A stretch of DNA of 64,000 nucleotides from Acanthacorydalis orientalis (GCA_034766995.1 CM068315.1:51726662-51790661); one strand, 5' to 3'. Positions 28,621 to 42,972 are shown, numbered from the stretch's first letter. Notes: generated by a model from the letters alone, not told the origin. Numbers and translations are program-made.

Positions 28621-29499
28621 CATATATACATTCATGTATTATCCTTTTGATTCATTTGAAGATGATGATCTATTCAAGGATGTGTGTTGAAATTAATCGC
28701 AACTGGGTTTCACAAGACAAAGTTATTAATTCTGTGTACAACACCGCCTCTTTGGAAGACCAGAAAGACAATTGCTTTACAAATGAAAGACATGTGCAGT
28801 AAAATCGAATTCGATTTAACTATAAATTGCTAGCCTTTCGGCAACAAGTTCTTCATAAATATATACATCTAGTCTAAAGATGTTATCATTACTAATACGC
28901 ACGTTTATACAAAATTACATATAATATAAAAAACATATTTTCTATTCTTAATTCATAAAAACATATAATATATAATTTTAAATTATTTTCAAATTCTTAA
29001 TAAAATATTAATATAAATGTATACGATTAAATTGTAAAGAAATAATATTTTAACCTCATAATATTTTTATTCGGAAAATAGAGCATGAAAGAAAACATAT
29101 TACTGAGCATATATTTTTTATAATACATTTAATAGAATTATAATATCAAATATTCTGTAATTGATTTTGATATAGTTTTAATACACTAATACAGTAGGTA
29201 TTTTACTGAAAAATCAATACATACTAATGAATTTTATAATAAAAAAAAACTTAAGGATCACTCATATAATCTAATAAAATATAAACGATTATAAACCTTG
29301 CCGACCCTAATTAAAGCTTAATAGCATATTAATTAGTATGTTAAGTATTGATTAAAACATCAATCTTTTAATTACAAGGAGTACAAAGCTTTTTTAAAAT
29401 ACATATAAATATATTTTAATTTAAAACTTTTTTAAATGTATTTGTGATAAATATATTGTCATCTCATTTCATATAATAATACATTTTAAGATGAATCTT

Positions 29500-29566
<67 letters not shown>

Positions 29567-29727
29567 TAGCATTGTTATCAATTTAAATCGTAAGTAGTGT
29601 TTTTAATGGTAAAAATTTATTTATAAAATTTTTTTGTGATCAATCTACGTTCCACGAAATATTTATAGGAATTTCATTATAAACTTGTATTCAGAAATCA
29701 AAAAGTATTGTTTGTAAATTAACAAGA

Positions 29728-29768
<41 letters not shown>

Positions 29769-30087
29769 TGAATTATTTAATAAAACTGAATTATAGCTAA
29801 AGGCCAAATCTATTATCAAAATAGCTTAAAAATTTTACAACAAACTTAATGTTATAAATGTAAATTGCTTTGTATCCCAACTTATTTTATATGAACTTGC
29901 AAAAAACAAAAATTCTAATAAGCAACCAACGAAGAAGAACTAGATTTCCTCTCTGGTAGTATATATATACATATATACAAAAAATATTTTTGATTGATAA
30001 ATTAATAAAATACAAATTCAGATTCATACTACTTTGTAAATAAGTAAAGCGTTTACAATTACATTTTATGCATTATTTTATTATAAT

Positions 30088-30118
<31 letters not shown>

Positions 30119-30492
30119 CATATATTATATATATATATATTATATAAATATATATATATATATTATATATATATAATATGTGAAATACACATTAAATTTA
30201 CATAAATATTGACCTAAATTCAAAATTCATTGATTCACATTTCATATTTTTACTATATTTGAATTATACAATGTATAAGTGGATAATTTTAACATTCATT
30301 AGTAGCATTAACTTGTTTCATAATGATCATGAATTTCGATGAAATTTGCATGTTGCAAAATCATGATTTTATAATTAAATGAGTATAATTGCTTCAGTAG
30401 AGCATTTGAATTGAAACTGAAAAATAATTCTCAATATAAGAAACAATATTTACGTTTTTTTTATCATGCTAATTAATCTTGGAAAAGTGCTT

Positions 30493-30556
<64 letters not shown>

Positions 30557-30857
30557 AAAGAAGTAGAACATTGGTTTCTAAATTATTTACAAATACAAGT
30601 ATACACGTGTGTAAAAATGTTTCCTGTTTTGTAGATATTTTTGTAAAGTACATATTTAATGATGAAAATATAATAACTTTTTAGTTATTTTACAAAATTA
30701 GAAATATGAAAACATTTCAGATCACAATTGAAAAACATATTTAAATTTGATTGTACGCTTTATTATAAATTTTTCAAGTGTCTAAAGTGAATTAACTTGA
30801 ATTATATGGAAATAATAATTCTTTAAACTTTAGAATATTACTCAAATCATTGTAATT

Positions 30858-30858
<1 letters not shown>

Positions 30859-30940
<82 letters not shown>
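30859..30940. repeat. (TA)n microsatellite
   Basis: About 82 bases of alternating TA with one TATG interruption near 30925. Confidence 0.95.
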
Positions 30941-30941
<1 letters not shown>

Positions 30942-31361
30942 CAATGAATGAAAACAGTGGAAATAATAATATCATATTACATATTGAATTGTAGGTAAAT
31001 GGCATGAAAAATAAATACAATTTAAAATTGAAATCGTTAAGAAAATATTATTTTCTATTCATTGACTTTTGATAGTTAATATAAATTTTATATCGATGAT
31101 TGATATATAAAAATAATAGTGTTTTATTCTACGCTATCCAATCGGTCACTGCAGTTATCTATAATACATTCAATTTATTGTTAAGGCTATGTTTAACGTC
31201 CATATTGCATTACAGAAATATCTATCATCAAATGACACTCTATTATTCGCATGAAAAATCCTTACTCAACTTTTAAGAAAAGAACGGTTATGAAATTGGC
31301 TTAAATGCATTTTTTCAAATAAACAAAAGTAATGGACCGCAATTATTTTTCTACCGACCTA

Positions 31362-31402
<41 letters not shown>

Positions 31403-31953
31403 TGTGTGTGTGTATAAATCTTTATACACAATACTGCAATGAAAAGTATTTGAAATGGATGTGTAATATTGAATAGAAACGAACTTAACATATTATACTT
31501 TCTATATTACCAATAAGTTTTTACTTACGTATCCATATGACATTTTATTATCCTGTTATATCTTAATTAATATAAACCTCGCTTTTATATATATATATAT
31601 GTATACACAAGTATATACATATATGATATAACCAATATCAAAGTGTATGATTATTTAACTGAACATTGAATAATAATTAAGCGTCTATTAATCAATCGTA
31701 ATAATTGGTTGTTTGTGTAGAATAATTTTGAAAACCATTAATTATATTGTATATTTTATTGATGGTGAACTTTAATAAGATTTATTAAATAATATGTAGA
31801 TTATTGATATCAGAAAAAAATTATTAAAGCAGATAATTGTAGCAAGTAATAACTTTATGTATACCGTAATAAAATATAAATAATAATATAGTTATTCAAA
31901 TTTCATTAGAAGTAATTAAAATAAATTGGGTAATACATACGTACACGCACATA

Positions 31954-32010
<57 letters not shown>

Positions 32011-32544
32011 TGTGTATGTATAATATATTGAGTTCATTAACATTTTTATAATTTATTTTTAAAACTCTTAAAAATTGATATCCATTAAGTTATTAATAAA
32101 GTATAAAATGAATACATAAAGTTAATATGAAATTCACAGTCCAGTAGTCATAAAGACGCTTTAATTTAATTAAAATACATTTGCGCAATGATACTTCCAC
32201 GTGAAATAATGAAATAATACTGGATTTTTTAGAAAAGGAATATCTGATTTAAATTGAAAAGCTGTATTCGTAATTGGTGACTGTTGATATTAAAATTATT
32301 TACTATTTCTATGATTTTGGAATTTTTGCTGTTGTTATCGAATTGAAATTTATATAACATATTAATAAATTGTATATTTTCTAATTAATCGAAAAATATT
32401 TGTATTATACCTCAGTTACTTTTAACCAACTGATATATTTGAAACTTCAAGAAAAAGCTAATTTCTTTTACGATAATTACTTTAATTAAAATATAAAAAT
32501 GAATTTTATATATACATATATAACATCCATGTTCTCTCTCTTTC

Positions 32545-32584
<40 letters not shown>

Positions 32585-33363
32585 TAATATGAAAAGAAAC
32601 AAGTGTAAATTGTAAACAGGTTCATGATTACTGGCTTGAATACAAGACGACTTGAATACAGACATCTAATATGATAGAAATATTTAAATTGTACTTTTAA
32701 ATCTTGTAGGAATGTATAGCATTTTTAACAAACATAATGACTATATCGTTTTCTCGATGAACTTTAATTTCTATACAATTATCAATTAGCTCGAAATAAA
32801 AAAATGCACCGATAATTTTCGCGATGGAATTCATAGAAAGTAGAAAGAACAGAAAAAATAAAAAGACATATGAAGAGGAAATTTATATATCTAAATATAT
32901 TACTGTATGTTCTTTTTTTTACTTCTGTAAAATATTCAATGAATTTTTAATGTACTTTCAGTATTCGAATATCTATATTTATTCAAATATCAAAATATAT
33001 ATAGAAACAAACTGTGTTGGAAGTAAAAAAATAAAAATAATAATAAGTAAATACTTATTATTTTTTTTGTAAAATTCAATTCTTAATTATTTTCGATTAC
33101 AAGGAAAACCTATCTATCTATCTATATATATAAATATATATATATATATATACATGATATATATACATAATATATATATACAAATTTATGTATGGAAGAA
33201 AATTATTATTTTTAAATGCTCAAATTAAGTTTTATTAAATCCTAGTAGATTGAGTAGATATATAAAATGTATTGTAAAATGTTTAATTTATTTGAAACAT
33301 ATACTAATTCATAAAAGAAAAATTGACCCGAAATGAACTACTTCCAGGAAATTTTATAACTGT

Positions 33364-33720
33364 TTATACAGTATTTCGTAATATGGAAACCCAAAGGAAA
33401 ACTGGCCACACAATATTGTTTAGAAAATCATGGCTTGCCAATATGATACTCATTTCGGTTAAATATTGAATTTGATCGGTAAATAAAGAGCCAAGTATAT
33501 AAGGGTGCGTAGATAAAAACGTTTCCACCAGTAGAGTAGGCAACGAGGATTGAAATCCTATCAACGCTGTACGCAGTCTGCCACGATAATAGAAATAGAG
33601 GATGCTGATAATAAGATTTGCACTGCCGGCTGAACATTGCGATTGTAGGGTGAACAAATACGTATTCCTGTTTGATTCTGAGCATCTCGCACATATGGGG
33701 CACTAACACTTTAATGTTTT
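33364..33720 (-). other. Unassigned GC-richer block with two long overlapping minus-strand frames
   Basis: One frame is open from a stop near 33714 to 33364 (over 110 codons) and reads TYLFTLQSQCSAGSANLIIS, ILYFYYRGRLRTALIGFQSS and later FLNNIVWPVFLWVSIL. A second, starting at an ATG near 33709, runs to 33428 and reads YVFVHPTIAMFSRQCKSYY. Both have hydrophobic stretches that could be membrane segments. The first loosely resembles the end of a seven-helix receptor (an Asn-containing helix followed by Arg-rich YYRGRLR), but the match is weak. I cannot choose a frame. It may be an exon, a decayed gene or a repeat. Confidence 0.3.
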
Positions 33721-33902
33721 CTGAGAAATTTGCAAAAATAAAAAAAAATATATATTTGCATAAATGTCACATCACATTTATGGTATTTGGCGATGCTGCG
33801 AGGTTGAATGATGTGGGTAGAAAATTGTTTTTGTACATGCAACATAACTTACATCTAAATTGGATTTTATTCTATTGAAATATGTTTATCAACTCTTATA
33901 CT

Positions 33903-33949
<47 letters not shown>

Positions 33950-34154
33950 AATTTAATAATTGTTAGAATTCTATTGAAAATAAATACACCATACATTGTC
34001 CTACTTAATTCGATACTTAAAAACAACATTAAAAGACGAAAACCAACAAGAAAACAATTTAAGGTAAAAATTATTTTAAAATTCTCATATAAATAAGAGG
34101 AAGTGTTATTTGCATGCAAACGAAAATAAAGAGAAGTAATGTTCAAATTATTAT

Positions 34155-34380
34155 TCAATACAAACGATCATTTCCATTTATCGCGCTGATATGCGCACAC
34201 TAATTATGATTGGATAAATGTAATTGGTTGTACTTATTTGTGAATCGTTATATTCTGCTTTAATTAGCAATGATTGGTGACGTTTATTATTGCATTTTGA
34301 TGGAATAATGAGCAACAGTTGCATTATTAATTAATTATGTTTATGATTTAATTGTGACTCGTGCCACAAACATAAATTAA
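34155..34380. promoter_or_regulatory. Candidate enhancer with clustered ATTGG and TAAT motifs
   Basis: The patch has three ATTGG (CCAAT-type) motifs near 34210, 34221 and 34271 and several TAAT/ATTA homeodomain-type cores (34203, 34219, 34260, 34325-34337). It lacks TA arrays and reading frames. In an AT-rich genome such cores arise easily by chance, so this is only a suggestion. Confidence 0.25.
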
Positions 34381-35962
34381 AAAAATTATTACAACTATTT
34401 TTATACTTATACAATTAATTGTGATTAAGCACAGTAGTTTTAATATTTATTTTCCTATTTTTTTTTTGAAGTAACTTGTATTTCTCATAAAATAAGAAAA
34501 AAAATCAGTCTCAGTGATCTAACCATTTTATATTCTATAATGATGATAACTTTTATTTATCTTTTCATAATGAGAAAACAACACTATTGAAAAAGCTTTA
34601 TTTTTCGAATAAAGTACCTATATAAGTTTCTCATAAAAAATATCTCTAGAATATATATATTCAAATATGTCATATATATATATATGACAATTTTTCTTAT
34701 CCTACATTCAATGGTATCTCGTTCTAATCACCGAACAATCAATCATCTATTCCCTACTTTTCAACACAACTTACTACAAAAGTTTGATACTCACTTATGC
34801 TTTTAAGTACTTAGATTCATCTGTCTCTTAGTTGTGATTCTAATGTTCATAATATAAGTTAAACAAATAAGCAAAAACTTGTTTTATTTACAGACAACTG
34901 AATAAATACGAGGACTAGTAACTTGTGCTTATTTTATTTGCATGTAAAAGCAGTCTAAATGACAATTTATATAAAAGTTTCACGGATTTCTACTATTAAT
35001 ACCAATTACTACACTATAGGGACTCCATTCACGATTCTGTGACCATTTGTCAGTGTTATCAGATTTCCTGATGGATTTATTTTCGGATTTGATAAATCAT
35101 TGATTGGAAAGTAAAAATTAGTTGCAATCATTTTCAATTTATTTTCATTTTGAAAAAAAAATATTACATATGAATAAATAAATGTTGATAACATTTTAAA
35201 AATAATAAACATGCGACAAAATTATTAAAATTGTGAATAGGTAAAACTGTTTTTTTAATTTTAAACAATCGTTCAAATTTCAAATTCATTTGTTTATAAT
35301 GAATTGATATTACATTCCACAATGAGAACTTTAAATTATTTAATATATAATCCAAATAATTTTATTTAATATAATATTTTCTTAATTTAATATATCGATT
35401 AAAATAAAATAACATAAAAATTTAAATATTCGTGTGAGTACATATTTTGTTTAGAAAAAAACTTGATAAGATATATTTTGGAGTGAACTTCGGATTTTTG
35501 AAAGTATTTATTGATAATAACATTAATTACGGTACTTTTTTCAGTGATAAATTTTCCATATATATATATATATATTATTAAACATCAAGTTGAATCTAAT
35601 ATAAAAAAAATTAAATATTATATTGAATCTAAGTTAAAAAAATAAATAAAATTGAGTCTCTTAAATATTGTATTGTTTGAAATACTAACATCGACGTTTT
35701 ATTTACTTTCAAGAGAATCCCTTTAGAATTGATACCGTCAGGGTTTAACATTTCAGTTTAATAGAAAAAATATAATGACAAATTATTTTTAAACAGTCAA
35801 TGAAATTATATTATCATTTATTATGCTTTTAATCTACAGATTTTTTAAAAAATATATAGGATCAATTTAAATTATTTTTTTGATAAATTGAATTGATTAT
35901 ATTTTTTTTATATTTATTACAACTATAAATTATATATGTATTGTATTGACACACACTTTCAC

Positions 35963-35965
<3 letters not shown>

Positions 35966-36028
<63 letters not shown>

Positions 36029-36046
36029 TATGTATGTATGTATGAT
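35966..36046. repeat. (TA)n-(TATG)n compound microsatellite
   Basis: A TA run of about 60 bases leads into five or so TATG units (TATGTATGTATG). Confidence 0.9.
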
Positions 36047-36534
36047 GAAACCTATGCTTTTCAATAATTTGAAATACCATTCGGTTAATTTACTTGCCAT
36101 CATAAAATTAAAACATTTTTTCATATTTAATGATCATTTTGAAAAACTGCATCGTTTTACAATATTTCTTATCAAAATTCAGCTGTTTTTAAAATATTAA
36201 TGTTAATGTAAATGATTTTTAACAACATGTTCACACTTTTACTTTTTAAAGAAAGTTTTTCTTAAAAACATGAACTTTTTACAACATTAAATTTTTACAG
36301 TTGTATTTTAGATTCATATTTTCAGTGGTTAAAAACTGATTGTTTCGTGTAATTTTTAGTACAGAAAATTTAAGTTCAAATTTAATAAACTGAAAGTTCG
36401 TGTTATTAACTTCTACAGAAAAGTTTAATGTTAAGAAAACAATGGGTATAACAGTCTTTTTACAACTCTAGGAATTATTTACCATTGATATTTTATTCAC
36501 TTTCTTCGAAACCAATTTTAAAATAATCAGTGCT

Positions 36535-36559
36535 ATCTATCTATCTATATCTATCTATT

Positions 36560-36642
<83 letters not shown>
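36535..36642. repeat. (CTAT)n-(TA)n compound microsatellite
   Basis: CTAT units (36535-36559) precede two TA runs separated by ACAGATAA near 36607. Confidence 0.9.
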
Positions 36643-36646
<4 letters not shown>

Positions 36647-37395
36647 GAATTAAACAATAAATATGATATTCTTGTCTTAATATATATTATGAGTATGTGT
36701 AATGGTGTGTTAAAATGTATATAATTAAAGTGATATGTATTATTTAATTGATTTAATTATTATGGTCGGAGATTTGTGTGTAGGTGAAATATTTTTAAGT
36801 GCGAATAAACTTTTGATCATTTTAATTTAAACAACGATTTAAAACATTTATTTCAATATTTAACTTCTTAAAATGGGTTTTATAAAGAAATTACAAGTAT
36901 AAAACAATCGATAAAAATAAAATGCTAACAATAGAACAATCATACATACAGGGATGAGAGAGATTATTTTTTTTAAATTGTGTTTCGAGAAAAAATAATT
37001 CCTTATTTTAATTCACTAAAATAAACATTGCTTAAAAATGCATAATTTATAAACGATAAAGATATATAATACACAAATTATGTAAAAACGTTACAAGTTC
37101 TCCATCTCTGAACTAAAATATTTAGCCATTTTGAACTACTGCAACATTATTGAACTTGATTGGATAAGAAAAAAAAATTATAAATAAAACATATATGTAA
37201 TTACCAAATAAAGAATACGTTATCTTCAATTCATAAGAACGGTGTATTTAATAATAATTTAACTTACTGCCCCGTGTAAGTCAAGCTAACGTTATATTTA
37301 TTTATATTACTTCTTCACTAATTATTCGTTCAATTAATTATTTGTAATATAATATGAAGTTCTTTGTTTACCGCAATTAATTATGAAATAAATGG

Positions 37396-37433
<38 letters not shown>

Positions 37434-37435
<2 letters not shown>

Positions 37436-37550
37436 GGGCGGTCTGAAGAATAATTCGGTTAGTATATTCGCGCAGGGAAAGAGGGACAGCTGTGTAGGTT
37501 TGCACATAATGTCATCTCTTTTAGTAACGCATGTTAAGTTGCAAGTCATA
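37434..37550 (+). mobile_element. Mariner family A, 5'-end fragment
   Basis: It begins GAGGGCGGTCTGAAGAATAA after TA and shares the GGACAGCTGTGTAG and GTTAAGTTGCAAGTC strings with the leader of the 37650 and 22135 copies. It stops before the transposase start. It is bounded on both sides by (TA)n arrays with similar AAATGGGT edges (37390 and 37555), which may reflect a local rearrangement. Confidence 0.8.
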
Positions 37551-37558
37551 AAACAAAT

Positions 37559-37564
<6 letters not shown>

Positions 37565-37613
<49 letters not shown>

Positions 37614-37649
37614 TATCTGTGTGTGTGCGTGTGTGTGTATGTGTGTGTA
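37565..37649. repeat. (TA)n-(TG)n tract between two mariner copies
   Basis: TA repeats (37565-37616) followed by TG-rich repeats (37617-37648) separate the two mariner pieces; the second piece begins straight after. Confidence 0.9.
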
Positions 37650-38293
37650 TGAGGGCGGTTCGAAGAGAAATTTTATTCATGTATTAGATGAGAGAGGGAC
37701 AGCTGTACATGTTTTTAGCTAGTTCCATCTTTTTTAGTAACGTATGTGAAGTTGCAAGTTATTCTGCCATTAATTCCTAGTTTGACAATAGTTTCAACAC
37801 AAGCGTTCCGTGAGAAAGTGCAAATGGATAAAATCAGTTTTCGAGGTGTGATTCAGTTTTTTTTTTTTTAGAAAGAAACAGCAAAAGAATCATATGAGAG
37901 TGTATTTCCTACATTGGGTGAATCATGTTCTTCATACGAAACCGTTCGACTTTGGGTGAATGAATTTCAACGTGGCAGAACGAGGATTGAGATGCACTAC
38001 GCTTAGGAGGCGGAGAACATCTGCCACATCAGATATCATCTATAAAGTCCATGATATGGCTTTGTCTGACCGGCGAGTGAAAGTGATTAAGAGAGCGAAA
38101 GGTAATCGATACCTCAACTGAGCTAACGAATTTCATTTTACATAATGAATTGAGTATGAAAAAGACTGGCTGAAAAACCTGGAGAAATATTGGTTGCTAT
38201 AAACTACAAGGAGGATTATGTTGAAAAATAAATTACACTTTGAAACTGAAGTTGTTTCTAATATTGAACCAAGTTACTCTTCAAACCGCTCTC

Positions 38294-38294
<1 letters not shown>
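37650..38294 (+). mobile_element. Mariner family A, internally deleted copy
   Basis: Left end TGAGGGCGGTTCGAAGAG and right end whose reverse complement begins CGAGAGCGGTTTGAAGAG are inverted repeats. The left flank is TA; on the right a TG then (TA)n follows, so one target base may have mutated. The transposase N-terminus is joined directly to the extreme C-terminus, so this 645-bp copy has lost roughly half of the element, including the whole catalytic core. Confidence 0.85.
37824..38230 (+). pseudogene. Mariner transposase with internal deletion (family A)
   Basis: The ATG at 37824 gives MDKISFRGVIQFFF, then in shifting frames PFDFG, SDIIYKVHDMALSDRRVKV (the second DNA-binding helix region) and NELSMKK-like residues near 38145. 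The sequence then passes directly to LEKYWLL and a final VEK-like end near 38225. The DD34D domain is gone. Confidence 0.8.
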
Positions 38295-38350
<56 letters not shown>

Positions 38351-38764
38351 TAAAAGCGCTAAACTGAAAATTCAATAAGATAGAAGTAGATATTACCACT
38401 TATGTTCAGACAATTGGTTATTTAATTTTTTTTATTAACTTGTTTTTGAACGAACTAAAAGAAAGCAACTTGTGTCGAGAATGTAATATTGTATTAATAA
38501 TACGAATATATACGAATAAAACACATGTAGGCGATTTTATTGTATGCTGACGAAATATAAAACCATTTTTATAAAATCGCAATGAATAAAAGATCCTTTT
38601 ATACTTACGCGACAACGGTTTTTACTTTTTCGTTTTGAAAAGAAAATAACATTTCCATATAGTTAGCGAACAATACACCTTTCTATATTGTCATGGAATA
38701 CATTAAAAGAAATATTTTTGCATCTTAAAATGCTTATTATAGGTAAACTTACATGTAAAATAGA

Positions 38765-38821
<57 letters not shown>

Positions 38822-39166
38822 TAAAGTTTAAAAATTATGTTGATATTAGATAATCATTTATTAGAGGAGATTTTAAGACTTTTATACTCTATTTTAAGGT
38901 ACTATAATGTATATAAATAAAAAAATAAAAAAAATTGCAAAATATGCGTTGTTTAAATTGATGAAGAGATAAATATGAATATGTTTATTGATATACATTA
39001 AAAAAAATATTATATGCATCACTAGTTAATCAGTAATTGAAGAAAACTTTTCACAAACTAACAAAAATTCTTATCTCATGAAAGATGACCTGCATGTTAT
39101 TTGCAATAGTGAATGAGGATTTCTCTCTATCATCTCTACCTATCAATCTCTCTAACTATCTATTTA

Positions 39167-39215
<49 letters not shown>

Positions 39216-40613
39216 GTAAATATTAAAAAAAATATTATCAAATGTAATACATTTAACAATTTGTTACACCTTTTCACCTAGTTGTACATAATATAGTAGT
39301 GTGTTGTATACTATACATATCTTTAATGGTGTTTACAATTTCTTTTAAATAAGTTTTGGCTGCTAAACAAAACTTATTGAAGTCTGAGTAGAAAAACATG
39401 AGGTGTCAATTAAACGACTCCCAATGAAAAATTATCACACACTTTGAAACGAAAAATAGTAATTATATACTTCTCATGATATGTCTGACACAAACTTATA
39501 AAATACCAATGGCAGCGCTTAAATACCAATCAAAATGCTATATACGTAAATAGAAAGAACAACGCCATTCTATAAAATCAAATTGTCTTTCGTCGTAAAA
39601 ATGTAATCTACTTAACAACAACGACGCGCACACTAATATGGAACTCGTGTACGCCTCGCACAAAACAACAACTGCTATGTCAGTGTTGTCAGTCACAACG
39701 GATAGGATTTGTTAAGTTCAAAAACACTATATATTCACGTCTACAATTTCATGTCAATATGTTATAATATAGAAAAAACACCAAAAATAAAGAAGAAAAA
39801 GTACATAAAAGTCATATAGCCACTAATGCTCGCTATAAATTACATAATTCCATTTATAATTGTCTGACTTGAAGTTAAAGCTATTTTTTACAAGCACATT
39901 TAAATATTTTCAAATAATTATAAAATTAACATCATTCAGTACAATATGTATAATCCCCTCTCTCTCTATATATATATGTATATACAAATTAATAAAAATA
40001 ACCATTATAATAATTTTTTACAAATATACTAAATACTATATAAAAGTAAAAAAAAAATCAAAATTGAATAAAAGTAAATAAATTTTAATGAATTACATAA
40101 AATTAATACTTTTTATTTTCGTTATATCTTAATTAGAAATATATGATGCTACTATTAAATTATTTATAAAATTTAGTCTGGATTAATTCTTAAAATTTAA
40201 GTAAAAGAATATTTGTTTCTAATCGAAAAGAAAATAATATAAATCAAATCATAGATTTTCAACATACTATGCTATATTCATATTCTTTATATTATCTATT
40301 TATTTTTATAAATTTACAACAAATCTGAAATAATGCAACAGTTTTTATTTTTACACAAACACATTTTCCAAAAATCATCATTTGGTAGACATAATGAATG
40401 AAATATATTATGTTTATCTATACTCTTTTCATACATTTCTATAAATAGAAACCGATATTCAAATGTGATTAATTAATTAATTTGAATATTATTCCATACT
40501 TCATGTTAGAATTTCCACTGGCTTCGAATCCACTTCATTCATGAATACTACTTGATTTATATTTTAGATTGATTAAGTTAATCTGTAAATCACTATATAC
40601 ACGGGTATGTGTG

Positions 40614-40701
<88 letters not shown>

Positions 40702-41792
40702 TTTATTGTTTATACTTTCAAGTATAGATAATTTACTATAATAGATATACTAGTATATATATACTAAATAAATTATAATATATAGATATACTATAATAAA
40801 TTTACTATAATAGATATTACATACTTTGTCCGAATGGACCTAAATTAGAGACTGGTCAGGAATTAGCGTCTCTATTTTACTTTAGTGGTTATAAAGTTGA
40901 AACTTCATAAATATTCTATTATTTTCCTGCTAGGTGCAAATTTTAGATCATAAAATCTATAAAATACGGTTGCGTAAATAAAGGCATTTCTTTTGTAATT
41001 TATCACTCTCTTGTCTATCTTTACGTATTTATTTTATTTGTAAAAGATTTTAACATTAAAAAATATATGCCAAATATCTTAATATAAACAAATAAAAAAA
41101 ATGGAATACCACATTAACTGGGTTTGTTTCATTGCATATTTAAATTATATACGGTTATAAACTGTATGGTAATGAACGTAAAATGTTAATGAATATTGGC
41201 AGAATATATTTATATAATAAGATAAGGTCTGTATTTAGTTGAAATTTCAATTAAGATGTATATGGTCGATATGCTCGTAAAGTATTTTTAATAAAAATTA
41301 TGATAAACATACACATGGTTCAAAAGACTTACGATGGAGAAATTTGTTAAAAATGTATATTTTTTGTTATCAACCTATACTTACAAAAGGTGACCAATCG
41401 TCTAAAAACATAGTAAATTACGAACGAAGGGTACAAATAGACATAAATCGCCTACATGAGTAAATGTGAGCGCGCGATAACAGGTTATTTCACGAATAAC
41501 ACTTGACACGCTCCATAAACACATCGTATGAGTGTATACGATAATAGCGTTTTACCCAAACCCGTCACCCTTGCCAAAGCTACATAACTGTAATTACATA
41601 AAAAGTACATTTTTTTTATTAACTTTGATTATTTTTTACTAACAAAATAATAATATAACATATTTTATAAAGAGATATTCTTTAAAACACTTTTTATTAT
41701 ACATCTGTAACATTGAAATTTTAGAAATATACATTTTCATTCCTTTATACAAATATATAACACATGCATATATTCCAATATATATACATACA
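38295..41792. other. Non-coding AT-rich region with (TA)n arrays and two GC-richer patches
   Basis: (TA)n arrays: about 38297-38344, 38768-38818, 39170-39212 (preceded by CTAT units) and 40619-40702 (imperfect). GC-richer patches at 39590-39720 (GACGCGCACACTAATATGG and onward) and 41370-41590 (GAGCGCGCGATAACAGG and onward) have no recognised content. Confidence 0.5.
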
Positions 41793-41880
41793 ATAATGGC
41801 GGGTATTTCAATTGAAATGTATTTCATTTTTCCGTAAATATTCATTTTTTATAAAAAAGACACCGAATTAATTTGTATGC

Positions 41881-41883
<3 letters not shown>
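41793..41883 (+). mobile_element. Mariner family B, 3'-end fragment
   Basis: The sequence GAAATGTATTTC then TTTTCCGTAAATATTCATTT then GACACCGAATTAATTTGTA matches the right end of the copies at 5485 and 16100, and runs straight into a (TA)n array at 41884. Only the terminus remains. Confidence 0.7.
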
Positions 41884-41926
<43 letters not shown>

Positions 41927-42914
41927 AACATATGTGTGCAATAGATTTGTATCTAATATTAACTGTATTGTTCATCTCATGTCTAGAGGGATTGATATGT
42001 GTTGGAATAATCAATGTGGTTTCGGTGAAATAATTACTATCTGATTACTACATTATTGGAATAGATACAATGTACATGTGTAACGTACAAACAAAAATAA
42101 ATACATAAAATAGTAATCAATAAATTAATTGAAATATTTTTAGATTATAATAACTGTACTAATTGGAATATTTATATTATTAAAAAAAAACTGTTTCCAT
42201 AAAATAAAGAATGGTATTCTGTTTACCTCCAGTATAAACAATAAAACATACCTATAGAAAACATATTTAAAATAATACAAACGCAACAAAACTAACAACT
42301 CAAACTGTGCTTACATGTAGAAGAATGTTATGTAAAATATAATATACCGACTGATGTATAGAAATGAATACAATAATATATTTAAAAAAAACTCTAATTA
42401 TTCTAAATACTGTTGACTGCAGTTATTAATGAAAATTAAAAGTATTGTCATACTATTATTTATAAAAATTATATTAATATTTAAAAAATAATTTTGATTT
42501 TACAAAGTTTAAAACGATTAATAATAAATATGTTAATGGATGATTGAAAGCTTGAACGAAATAAACGTTTTTCTCTTTAAATTTATTCCAAGCTATAAAA
42601 TAAAATGATTGAAAAAATTTATGAGAAGTGATTACAAATTGTTACTTGTAACCTTCTATGGAAATAATATTCAAATTATTTCAATTAGATATATATATAT
42701 AAAGAATACAAAAAAAAAAACAAGAAAAAAAACAAGAAACACAGTGTTACAGTTTGTTTCTCTTGTTTTTTTTAAAAAAATCTTTTTTTAGAAGTGTTTT
42801 TCAAATTCACTGCAAAATTATTATATTATTATCTCTTATGTATCATTATCGTTTCAAGTATAACATTCAGTGTAGTATGTAAAGTAAATTCTAATGTGTG
42901 TATATGTACGTATG

Positions 42915-42972
<58 letters not shown>

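Larger units (their letters stand above)
27324..37433. other. Long non-coding AT-rich region with dense (TA)n arrays
   Basis: No confident gene. (TA)n arrays: about 27340-27374, 27384-27419, 28580-28618, 29506-29562, 29735-29763, 30103-30176 (imperfect), 30492-30556, 30859-30940, 31363-31400, 31959-31998, 32546-32581, 33125-33180 (imperfect), 33906-33947, 35966-36026 and 36561-36642. Exceptions to the AT-rich background are an open-frame block at 33361-33720 and a motif-rich patch at 34155-34380, both listed separately. Confidence 0.55.

Noticed and set aside
33672..33878. 68-codon plus-strand frame beside the GC-richer block
   Set aside because: No domain, composition typical of random AT-rich sequence, overlaps the minus-strand candidate.
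40518..40533. B-box-like string GGCTTCGAATCCAC
   Set aside because: No A box or pairing arms upstream, so not a tRNA gene.
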